Positions 16,157 through 24,946 of a stretch of DNA of 26,877 nucleotides are shown here, one piece after another. Numbering within the stretch: position 1 is the first letter of the stretch; every line of letters starts with the position of its first letter. A model generated the notes under the pieces. The model ran no database searches and had not been told where the DNA came from. It was given only the letters and a program-made list of their open reading frames with translations. The stretch lies in the IMG/VR virus record IMGVR_UViG_3300010354_000520, positions 1-26,877 of that record; one strand, 5' to 3'. A program made the translations under genes and the position numbers. This stretch comes from a virus.

Positions 16157-16368
16157 TACTTACCAGCTATTTCTCTTAAAAGATTTTTGATTTCCGATAA
16201 TTCACTTTTTAGCGTTTCTACATCACTTTGTAATCCTCTGATTATTCCGCTAGCAGATTTAGCTTGTTTAGTATTATCGAATAAGTTTTTATCTGTATTT
16301 ATGATGGCACCAGTGGAGTTATCACGATATAACTCTTCGTGACCATATACTTTTGAATAATTATTCAT
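16156..16368 (-). CDS. Small coiled-coil protein, 70 residues, coupled to both neighbours
   Basis: The N-terminal half MNNYSKVYGHEELYRDNSTG with AIINTD is the conserved start of a small hypothetical family that I recall from T4-like phages. The C-terminal half (40-70: SGIIRGLQSDVETLKSELSE, then IKNLLREIAGK) is a predicted coiled coil. Its ATG overlaps the stop of the 2845-residue gene (TGATG), and its stop overlaps the ATG of the 1646-residue fibre (TAATG). This one-base overlap at both ends suggests coupled, stoichiometric translation. There is no clear Shine-Dalgarno of its own. Function is unknown; a linker or assembly helper between the two giant proteins would fit. Confidence 0.82.
   Translation of the reverse strand: MNNYSKVYGHEELYRDNSTGAIINTDKNLFDNTKQAKSASGIIRGLQSDVETLKSELSEIKNLLREIAGK
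16296..16303 (-). promoter_or_regulatory. Possible intragenic late box CATAAATA
   Basis: Minus-strand CATAAATA lies inside the 70-residue gene, about 140 bases before the ATG of the 1646-residue fibre. The same variant sits at plausible promoter positions elsewhere, but here it is within codons and the leader would be long, so it may be chance. Confidence 0.25.
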
Positions 16369-19300
16369 CAGAAAGCCGCTACAATTCTAGCGTCTTGAAT
16401 TTTTGGTATATAACAAGGATTAGATGCTTTCATTACAATTTTGATAGCAAAAGATGAAAATTCTGTCAAATTAGAAACACTGTATTTGTGCTCTTTGTAT
16501 GAAGATTGATCTTCAAATAAACCAGCAATAGCAATTTCGTTAGATGGAGCAACATCGATATCTGGTCCACCATTTTTATTAAATGGTATCCACTCAATAT
16601 CATCAAAAACACTTTGGGAATTAACAGCTTTAGTTTTATAATAAACTTCTACATCATCTTGACTTGCTAAATTAGCTGTTAATCTAACATCAATACTTGT
16701 TGCTGCATTTGCTAAACTAATTTCTTTTGTAAGATACTTAGCAAGAGCAGATGTATTTTTGGGATTTATATCGGAAATATAAAGAATTCCAGGTGAATAT
16801 GATATCGAAGACACTTCTATAAATCCAGGAACCGATTCATTAGTATCAGTTTGATTTTGTGGCGCAATATTTTGATGCCATAGTTTATCATAAACACGAA
16901 TTATATCTGGTTGTTGATTGGCACCGTTATTTGCTGAAGATCTTCCATATGTTGTGCCTTCAGCAAAAGAAGTATAATCTCCGTTTATAGGTGATTTTTC
17001 TTCTAAAATTTTTAATTCTTTGGTAATTGGATCCCAAGAAATTATTTTGGCATAAATTTTATTATTAAATCTATTTACTAAATCTTGGCGATATACTTCG
17101 ACGTTAGTATTTGGAGTAAATATAGGTAAAACTTCAGTTATACCATTAATTGATACAAATGCTCCAGAAAGATTTTGCACTCCAAATGTAAGAGTTTCTC
17201 CTGCTTGATATAATCCACTATTTTTAATTTTTACATAAATTGTATTTGAAGAAACTTTAATAATTTCTCCTCTTGTATTAGTGGTGTTTCCTACAACACT
17301 TTGTCCTATAGTTGGTAAAATTGCTTGGCCTTGAGAATTTGAAGGTAAATTACTGACTTGGAATTTATAAACTGGGTAGAATCTTAAATATTTGTATCTT
17401 CTTCCATATCTAGTTTCAGATCCGTATCCTTTATCAACAAAAGAAGAAATAGTTTTTACAGATGAAGATCTTAAATCAATCAATGGGGAAAGATTATCAA
17501 CTGGAGTGCTAAACGATAATTTATATACTAATGATTTCTTAGCATCTGTCCAAGTAGATCCATTTTTGATTTCATTGAAACTGGATGCAATTACTTTTTG
17601 ATTAGTGAAATAATGCTCTTCGTTTATAAATGTAGTTTCATAAGAAGATTGACTATATGATAAGTAATTTTCTCCTCTACTATCAACAGGAATTATATTA
17701 GTTGTTTTTACTTGAGCATCAAAAGGAGTATTTGCGAAAGAAAGATATCCGATTTGTGGATATAATTTTTCGTATTTTCTATTATAAGATGCTAAAATTT
17801 TATTTCCACCACCCATAGTAGTTGATCCAGCACCAAGATTTGATGTTATATTATAATATTCTAAACCAGCATTACTTACTTGGAATAAATTAGAATTGAA
17901 ATATTCTCCATCAATTCCACCAGTAGTTTCAACTTGTTTAAAAGTCACGTAAGATTTTCCAGAATCTTCAAAACCATTGTTGGGATGAATGATTCTGACA
18001 ATTTTATTATTATTTTTAAATAATGATGAAGTCGCAGAATCATTTGATGAGGAATCGGTTTCAATTGTGTTTGTATCTAATAATTCATAACCAAGATTCT
18101 CATTCGTTAATTTTACAGTAGCATTTGTATTAGTTGTAAATACTGCTCTATAAAGAGTAAATTTAATATCTTGACTTAAATCTTCAACCCAAGAATCTAC
18201 ATTTTGTGATTTAAATACAGAGCCTAGCAGAGGTTGTTGAGTAACTACCTGTGCTGTTGCAACATCTGTTTCTCCTAGACGAGAAGACCATAAAGAATAA
18301 TTAATTGAATCTGTTTCAATTGCTAATGCATAATCAGTATTATTTTGTAAATATACTGGATGATCAAATACAAATTTTGTTGGTGAAATAGATTTGGAAA
18401 TAACACCATTATTAGGATCTACTGATACACCCATTCTAACAGCAGGTGTATCTATTTCTAAAACTGGTATGATTACTGCTTCTCTACTAATAGATCCATT
18501 GGGTCTTAAAATAATAGATGGTGTGTCTGTATATCCAGATCCAGCAAGAAGAATATTTGCTTCAAATACCTCTCCATTTGAAATAGAAACGTTTCCAAGT
18601 GCATTACTACCACCTGGGAGCTGAGGACTTTGAATAATCAAAGTAGCGGAATCATATCCTTCTCCATAATCAACAACATCAAGTCTGACTATTTTCCCAG
18701 AATTCTTACATATACTTACAGTGAGTTGAGTATTATTTAATGCATTTTTATTAATTAAACTTGGAATGTTTAATAACTCTGTTTCTTTGAAAGAATTCCC
18801 AGTTAAACTAGTGTAATTTGATAATACTACTATATAGACTTGAGAATTTGTTAAAGAAACTGTCTTTTGTAGAGTTGGAGTTAATGTGTTGCCATTATTG
18901 TCAATTACTTGACTAACAATACCACTCACACCAGATTCTGCTCCAGAAATTGTTTCTCCAATTGTTAAATCTAAGGTGCCGCTAGCAACAACTCTCAAAT
19001 ATGTATTTGGGTCTTTGACAACTTCTGTGCCTGGAATAATATAATTTCCTGGTTTTCCAGTGTTTGTATCTGTTAAATATACTCTGATTGGAAGAGTGTC
19101 ACTCTTAGAAGAGAAGAATAAATCTAATTCTGTTACAAATATACCTCCTTCAAAATTTTCAACTCTAAAAGTTTGTGATAGAGGGCTTGGTTTAGATTCT
19201 GTAGATGCTTTATCAATAAATTGAATGCCTTCTGCTGCCTTTAAGAAAGATGGTACTGTTGAAATAATAGAAGATGGTTGTACTGGAAATACTCCTGTGG

Positions 19301-22300
19301 GATAATATTTACACTCTGCATAACTAGTAACTTCATCTGATGATACATTTACATCAGCACTGCTAGTAGTAAATCTGAGTGTTTTAATTCCTGTAGTTAA
19401 ATTCAGTTTGGGAGCACTCTCTCCTGTATCGTATGATACAGTGTTAATATCTCCAGTCCACGAAGCATTTTGCACTGGCGCAGCACCTGCGGGGAAAATA
19501 AAAATTCCACTAGCATTACCACTAGAATCTGAAGTAATGGCAAAACCACCTTCGTTTGCTCCAAAAGCACCAACAGAATTGCCTGCAATGCCAGTAAATC
19601 TAGTATCTTGAGCAATCCATCTACTTACATTTCTTCCATCAACAAAAGCGTAAAAACGTGTATTAGGTCTCAATCTCCTAGCAATAAATTTAATTGCTCT
19701 GGATCTAGCATATAATTGCACAGAAGAAGAAACTACTTTGCTACCATTACTTACAGTTTGGATGCCTTTTCCAATTTCGTTATTTTGTGGACTAATATTA
19801 GAACTAGTAGCCACAGTTGCATTTGCAACAGTTGTATTTGTATTTGATGTTACCTGACTTAAAGAACTGACATTATAAAAAGTTCTATTTGTTCCTAACC
19901 ATGAGGTTAGATAAAAATTATTTAAACTAGAATATCCTTCTCTAGCATCAGATTTAGAAAGAAAAACAGAAAATACTTTAGTATCGTTATTTAATACAGA
20001 TGGTTCGATACTATCATCAAACCAATGATCGATATTAGGACTGATATTTATATCACCAACATATTGAACCACTACAAATGGATTTGGATTAATTTCTCCA
20101 CCAGTGGTAGCGAATTTATTCTGTACTACCGATTGACTTGCATATGGAAGAGTAATAACTTCTCCCGTTCTTTTATAACCATCTGTAGTTCTTTGTTGTT
20201 GAGTCGTGTTATATTCAACTAAAGAATAAGATTTTTCTACGGTTTTTGGTCTCAGAATAGATTGTTGGGTGTCAATTGCACACTTATAATCTAAAGCAGA
20301 TAAATTACCAACTCCATGATTTTCAAAACTATCGACAATAATACCAGACTTAAATCTATCTAAACCAATATCATCTTTGATTTGCATATTAAAAGTCTGC
20401 TGCTCTAGAATACTCATAGTAGTGTAGTATTCTAATCTTTCAATTCTCTTTTCTAATTTTCCAATATCACGCATTGTGTAGCGTCTATTATCTACCGCAG
20501 TGATTCTAACATCTTTTGTGCTGGTAGTATAAGCAGGTAAAAATAGGTAGTATAATGCTACTGCATCATCTGGAGTTTCTGGTTTAGACGGATTAAGAGA
20601 AGAGTTGCCTTTCTTGACAATAAATTCTCCTTTTTTATCTAAGAATATACCATCAATTCTATCTAGATACTGTTTACTATTAAAAATCACACTAGATTCT
20701 ACATTTTCTTCGTGCGCTGGTGTTGCACAAGGAATACCTCCAGATCCATTAAACCCAATGGTTTCTCCAGAGAGAAGCAAGGTTTTATTTTGGAAACCAG
20801 TAATAATAGTATTTACATCTACTTTTGGTCTAAAATCAATTACATCTCGTAAAGAAACTTTTCCTAGAATTGGGGAATTGAATGATGGGATATCCTCTAC
20901 TGGTGTGCCAGTTAAGGTATATGAATCCACACAAGCAAAGTCACCTTGAGAATGCTCAAAGTAATTAAAAACTATTACTAATTGCCCAACAGGAGGTTCG
21001 TATCCTGGTTTTAAAACTAATCTAGCAACATCTAAAAATGTGTCTCTTTGACCATCATCAAAGGTGAAATGATCGGTGATATCAAATCCATCAATTACAT
21101 TATTTTGATCATCTAAAACTGGTGGTGTCGTTGTAGATCCTTCAAAAACTTTAATATCATTACCATATGTGCCAAAAGCATCTGCATATGAAATAACATC
21201 TGCTGTTTGCTCATCATAATCATATCCCCTCAAAGGAATAACTTTGTCACCAGAGGTTACCACTACAATTCTTTTATTTCTTACAGCATTTTTTGTGCGA
21301 GGAGATGCTTTATCAATTTCAATAGTTGCAGTTAATTTTAATACTACATTAGATGCAGACGACGCATCATTTCTGAAAACAAGATTATCTAATGTGATCG
21401 CTATTCCACCTGTTGTTAATGTAGCAACTTGATTTGGAGTGATATACATTATATCACCATTTTGTAAACCAGTATTTGAATTTCCTTTATCCAAAACTGT
21501 GAGAATAAAATTACTTTCGGTAAATCCAATAAATCTTTGTGTGCCAAAACGCAAAGTAGCTGAGAAAGTAATTGTTCCTCCTGAAGTAGACGAAGTAGTA
21601 ATAAAATCTCTCCTCACATAATATTTAATTTTGCTATCATCGCTGCTGGAAATTAAACTTTCTGGATTTCTAAAACCAACTGGATATAGTAAGGAAGGAT
21701 TTTGTGGACTTACAATTTTAGTTCTTTTTCTTACAATTACCTGATTATTAACATCTGCTTTTAATGCAGTATCTAAGTATATAATACTCCTTGATAATCC
21801 AGAAGGAGCAAATACAGATTCTACAATATTTCTACGAATTATATTATTTGAATCAATAAATTGAATAATATCCCCAGCAATTAATTCATTTTCTGCATTT
21901 CCAGAGAAATTTAAACAAGTTAAATATTTTCTCCCTGCAATACCAGAAAAAGTTACATTAGTTACATTTTTACTCGTTGAATAATCATTTGTGAACGCTT
22001 CAATATCTGCAGTAAATTTATTAGCTCCATTACTACCAAATTCTGAATAGAAAGATTTAATATTTTCGTTAGTATATGTAGTAATCGTGTTTTTAAATAA
22101 AACTGCTTTTACTACTGCTGTTTGAGTAGGAACGTTTCCACTATCGGAATTAACTACAACTGATGGTGGATTTACATATTGCTGATTTAATAAATTTCTA
22201 TCAACAATTGATACAGATACTACTTTGCCAGAAATTAATAATGGTCTTACAACAGAAGAATCAATTGCTTTCCCATCTATCGAAGTTGGTTTTGCTGCAA

Positions 22301-24905
22301 CAGATCCAGAAGACTGGGTGTAACCAGATCCTCTTTTTGTGACTATAAAATGAGAAATAGTATTTTCTTTTGCAATAGACAAAGTATTACCAGATTCATC
22401 AGTAATAGTTTCACCAGAAACAAAATTACCAGATAATAATTTAACCATCAAAATATTCGATGAGCTAAAACTAGAATCTGAAGTTCCTTCAACAACTGCA
22501 TATGCACCACTTGTCAATCCAGTTATATATTGTCCAGCAGCAAATCCTTGAGTAATTTTTTGAGATGTAATTATTTTTGTAAAAAATATTGGATTGAAAT
22601 ATTCTAAGTTGAAAATACTGTTGTAAACAGAATTTCCTGCAGAATCTTTTCCTTTTGATATTACTCTGTCCGTTTCCTGATTAAAACCTTCACCTCTTTT
22701 AACCAAAGCAAAGTTTTTTGGTTTCGCAATGCCTATTATTGGGGTTATTGTTTCACTGTAATCAACAATTTCGCCAAATGGCAAAATTGCATTTCCAGCA
22801 CCAATTGGCACTGTCAAAGAAATAGCACCTGTTGCTGCTGAATTTGGATTAGATGATAGTGCATATTCAAAATATCTATCTGTCGGTCCAGCTAAAACAG
22901 TTGCTCCGCTAACATTATAAACATCTGGAATAGCACCTGCAATGGTGAAATTATTTCCAGCAGAGAGTCCATGATTAGTTAATGTAGTAACTTTTGCAAT
23001 ATAATTATTTACTCCATTTACAATTCTCACTTCATATTCTAATGATAAAACCTGCACTTGTGTGCCAGAGGCTTGCCAGTAATAATTTTGTGCATTAAAA
23101 GCCCCATTATCAGTAGTGCTTCCTTGCGATCTGTAAAATAATTGTCTTCTTTTTACATCAGTGGTTGCAGAAGAAGCACTTAATGCAGTAGGAATAAAAT
23201 CAGCATTGTCATACTCAATAAATTTATCTTGTAAATCTCTTTTATTACCTAAAACAGTTAACTCTAGATACAATTCACCGCCAATATCATCTGGTCTTGC
23301 AATTATTGAATAAGCGATAACTTCTACATAATCTACAGCAGTTGCTGCTAAAGATTGTGCTAAATTAGAAACATAGTATAATTTTTGACCTAAAATATAA
23401 TCATAATTTGCTGCTGGTGATTTTGCTTTTATGTAAATAGTTTTTACAGCATAATCGTGAATAACATTAGTTTTTGCTAAAGATTTTAATGGATTACCTC
23501 TTCTAGATAATGTTTTTCTTGTGCCAGAATCTCCATTATAACCGAGATATCCATCGTTAAAAAGAGAAGAAAAATAAACAGTAGGATATGAAGTTAATTG
23601 ATCTCCTTCATTGTTTAGTGGAAGACTGTTGTATACATTGGTAATGTTGAAAGATGGCAAACCATATGTTTTAATTCTATTATTTTCTCTTTCTAGAGTA
23701 TCTCTCGCTTTTTCTGATTCTATGTATTTTGTCTCTTTATTTGCTAATTCATATCCTCTAACATAAGCTTTGCCTGGTCCAATCCCAATAGCAAGTTTTT
23801 TTTCTGCTTCTTGTTGTGAATATTTTTTCTCGCTAACTGTTCCATCAACTCTAGTTGGATACAATCCCTGATTGTCACTTTTTTGCCAAAATTCTCTAAC
23901 TTCAATTGGAAAATTATCTACGACATAATCACCTGATTCGTCATATGTCCTTCTAGCTAGAGTTTCTTCTAAATCATTGTATGGTTTTTTAGAAATTTTT
24001 CTTTGAATTATTCCTAAACGTAATTGAATTAATTCAATAAAATTATCATCAGTATCTGTTTCCAAATCATAAGATACTAAATTTAAATCAATTTTTAATC
24101 TATGGGCTCCAGGAGCAGAATAGTTAGAAAATCCTCTAGCATTATCGTATAATGTATAATCTTCTTCTGGTGTTACAATATCTTCAGAAATAATAAAACC
24201 AACTTTTTTTGATGGTTGAGAATAATATTTGTCAATAACTAAAAGTTGTTGTGCATTCTGCACAAAGAATCCATTTACAAAGTATATACCAGATTCTACT
24301 TGCACAGCAGAAGCAAATCCCATTGCAGCACTAGGAATTTTTGTTGATTCTCCTGTATCTGGATCTATACTAATAATTTCTGATGGTAACGAGCTACCAT
24401 CGGTCCCAACCGTTAATCTGGGACTATTTGTAATATTAACCTCTAGTTCTTCACCTTGCCTAAAAGTATTTTCACTATTATCACCACTACTCAAATAATT
24501 TACATAGATTGTATCAGATTCTGTTTCTGTTCCGTATGATGCTTCCAGCACAATTGCTTTAACACCAGAATTTAAACCAATTAAAGTAGTACCAATTAGG
24601 TCTTTAATATCATACTTCTTAAATTTAATTTCACCGCCAACGTTTTCAGCAACTTCTGATACAGAAGATAATTTTACATAGTTGAGACGATTATTAAAAG
24701 AAATCTCACCTGGAATTACTTGTTGACCTTGTTTGAATTGGTATTTTCCAAGCTGCTCAATTTGATTCTGGAGAATTGACTGTAATTGAGTTAATTCTCT
24801 TGTTTGAATAGAATATCCTGGTCTAAAAAGAATTTTATAGAAATTTTTAGACGCATCAAAATCGTCATTATACTCTTTCGTATTTAAGTTAATTTTCTGT
24901 GGCAT
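16368..24905 (-). CDS. Giant baseplate-associated structural protein (DUF4815-like N-terminus), 2845 residues
   Basis: The N-terminus (13-70) reads YNDDFDASKNFYKILFRPGY, then QTRELTQLQSILQNQIEQLG, then GQQVIPGEISF. This is the hallmark of the DUF4815 family of phage structural proteins. Further parts: the N-terminal domain to about residue 400 (GKAYVRGYELANKETKYIES at 378-397); an HGL beta-module (625-698); a GSGYT module (859-863); a conserved central segment (1485-1560, EKRIERLEYYTTMSILEQQ); LPIRVYLTDTNTGKPGNYI (1938-1956); GEGYD and GSGYTDTP modules (2081-2128); YALAIETDSINYSLWSSRLG (2192-2211); and a C-terminal stretch with IKIVMKASNPCYIPKIQDAR (2821-2840). It follows gp8 by 41 bases and is followed by a one-base overlap. 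It is probably a baseplate or fibre-attachment protein. Its exact location is not established here. No late box is visible directly upstream, so it is probably transcribed from the gp8 promoter. Confidence 0.9.
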   Translation of the reverse strand: MPQKINLNTKEYNDDFDASKNFYKILFRPGYSIQTRELTQLQSILQNQIEQLGKYQFKQGQQVIPGEISFNNRLNYVKLSSVSEVAENVGGEIKFKKYDIKDLIGTTLIGLNSGVKAIVLEASYGTETESDTIYVNYLSSGDNSENTFRQGEELEVNITNSPRLTVGTDGSSLPSEIISIDPDTGESTKIPSAAMGFASAVQVESGIYFVNGFFVQNAQQLLVIDKYYSQPSKKVGFIISEDIVTPEEDYTLYDNARGFSNYSAPGAHRLKIDLNLVSYDLETDTDDNFIELIQLRLGIIQRKISKKPYNDLEETLARRTYDESGDYVVDNFPIEVREFWQKSDNQGLYPTRVDGTVSEKKYSQQEAEKKLAIGIGPGKAYVRGYELANKETKYIESEKARDTLERENNRIKTYGLPSFNITNVYNSLPLNNEGDQLTSYPTVYFSSLFNDGYLGYNGDSGTRKTLSRRGNPLKSLAKTNVIHDYAVKTIYIKAKSPAANYDYILGQKLYYVSNLAQSLAATAVDYVEVIAYSIIARPDDIGGELYLELTVLGNKRDLQDKFIEYDNADFIPTALSASSATTDVKRRQLFYRSQGSTTDNGAFNAQNYYWQASGTQVQVLSLEYEVRIVNGVNNYIAKVTTLTNHGLSAGNNFTIAGAIPDVYNVSGATVLAGPTDRYFEYALSSNPNSAATGAISLTVPIGAGNAILPFGEIVDYSETITPIIGIAKPKNFALVKRGEGFNQETDRVISKGKDSAGNSVYNSIFNLEYFNPIFFTKIITSQKITQGFAAGQYITGLTSGAYAVVEGTSDSSFSSSNILMVKLLSGNFVSGETITDESGNTLSIAKENTISHFIVTKRGSGYTQSSGSVAAKPTSIDGKAIDSSVVRPLLISGKVVSVSIVDRNLLNQQYVNPPSVVVNSDSGNVPTQTAVVKAVLFKNTITTYTNENIKSFYSEFGSNGANKFTADIEAFTNDYSTSKNVTNVTFSGIAGRKYLTCLNFSGNAENELIAGDIIQFIDSNNIIRRNIVESVFAPSGLSRSIIYLDTALKADVNNQVIVRKRTKIVSPQNPSLLYPVGFRNPESLISSSDDSKIKYYVRRDFITTSSTSGGTITFSATLRFGTQRFIGFTESNFILTVLDKGNSNTGLQNGDIMYITPNQVATLTTGGIAITLDNLVFRNDASSASNVVLKLTATIEIDKASPRTKNAVRNKRIVVVTSGDKVIPLRGYDYDEQTADVISYADAFGTYGNDIKVFEGSTTTPPVLDDQNNVIDGFDITDHFTFDDGQRDTFLDVARLVLKPGYEPPVGQLVIVFNYFEHSQGDFACVDSYTLTGTPVEDIPSFNSPILGKVSLRDVIDFRPKVDVNTIITGFQNKTLLLSGETIGFNGSGGIPCATPAHEENVESSVIFNSKQYLDRIDGIFLDKKGEFIVKKGNSSLNPSKPETPDDAVALYYLFLPAYTTSTKDVRITAVDNRRYTMRDIGKLEKRIERLEYYTTMSILEQQTFNMQIKDDIGLDRFKSGIIVDSFENHGVGNLSALDYKCAIDTQQSILRPKTVEKSYSLVEYNTTQQQRTTDGYKRTGEVITLPYASQSVVQNKFATTGGEINPNPFVVVQYVGDINISPNIDHWFDDSIEPSVLNNDTKVFSVFLSKSDAREGYSSLNNFYLTSWLGTNRTFYNVSSLSQVTSNTNTTVANATVATSSNISPQNNEIGKGIQTVSNGSKVVSSSVQLYARSRAIKFIARRLRPNTRFYAFVDGRNVSRWIAQDTRFTGIAGNSVGAFGANEGGFAITSDSSGNASGIFIFPAGAAPVQNASWTGDINTVSYDTGESAPKLNLTTGIKTLRFTTSSADVNVSSDEVTSYAECKYYPTGVFPVQPSSIISTVPSFLKAAEGIQFIDKASTESKPSPLSQTFRVENFEGGIFVTELDLFFSSKSDTLPIRVYLTDTNTGKPGNYIIPGTEVVKDPNTYLRVVASGTLDLTIGETISGAESGVSGIVSQVIDNNGNTLTPTLQKTVSLTNSQVYIVVLSNYTSLTGNSFKETELLNIPSLINKNALNNTQLTVSICKNSGKIVRLDVVDYGEGYDSATLIIQSPQLPGGSNALGNVSISNGEVFEANILLAGSGYTDTPSIILRPNGSISREAVIIPVLEIDTPAVRMGVSVDPNNGVISKSISPTKFVFDHPVYLQNNTDYALAIETDSINYSLWSSRLGETDVATAQVVTQQPLLGSVFKSQNVDSWVEDLSQDIKFTLYRAVFTTNTNATVKLTNENLGYELLDTNTIETDSSSNDSATSSLFKNNNKIVRIIHPNNGFEDSGKSYVTFKQVETTGGIDGEYFNSNLFQVSNAGLEYYNITSNLGAGSTTMGGGNKILASYNRKYEKLYPQIGYLSFANTPFDAQVKTTNIIPVDSRGENYLSYSQSSYETTFINEEHYFTNQKVIASSFNEIKNGSTWTDAKKSLVYKLSFSTPVDNLSPLIDLRSSSVKTISSFVDKGYGSETRYGRRYKYLRFYPVYKFQVSNLPSNSQGQAILPTIGQSVVGNTTNTRGEIIKVSSNTIYVKIKNSGLYQAGETLTFGVQNLSGAFVSINGITEVLPIFTPNTNVEVYRQDLVNRFNNKIYAKIISWDPITKELKILEEKSPINGDYTSFAEGTTYGRSSANNGANQQPDIIRVYDKLWHQNIAPQNQTDTNESVPGFIEVSSISYSPGILYISDINPKNTSALAKYLTKEISLANAATSIDVRLTANLASQDDVEVYYKTKAVNSQSVFDDIEWIPFNKNGGPDIDVAPSNEIAIAGLFEDQSSYKEHKYSVSNLTEFSSFAIKIVMKASNPCYIPKIQDARIVAAF

Positions 24906-24946
24906 TTCTATTCAAGGTGAAGTTTTTATTATCAAGAAAAGTGTAA

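Noticed and set aside
20045-20052. Perfect TATAAATA on the minus strand inside the 2845-residue gene
   Set aside because: It lies mid-gene within the codons for DINIS, with no gene start for kilobases downstream; a chance match is likely in AT-rich coding DNA.
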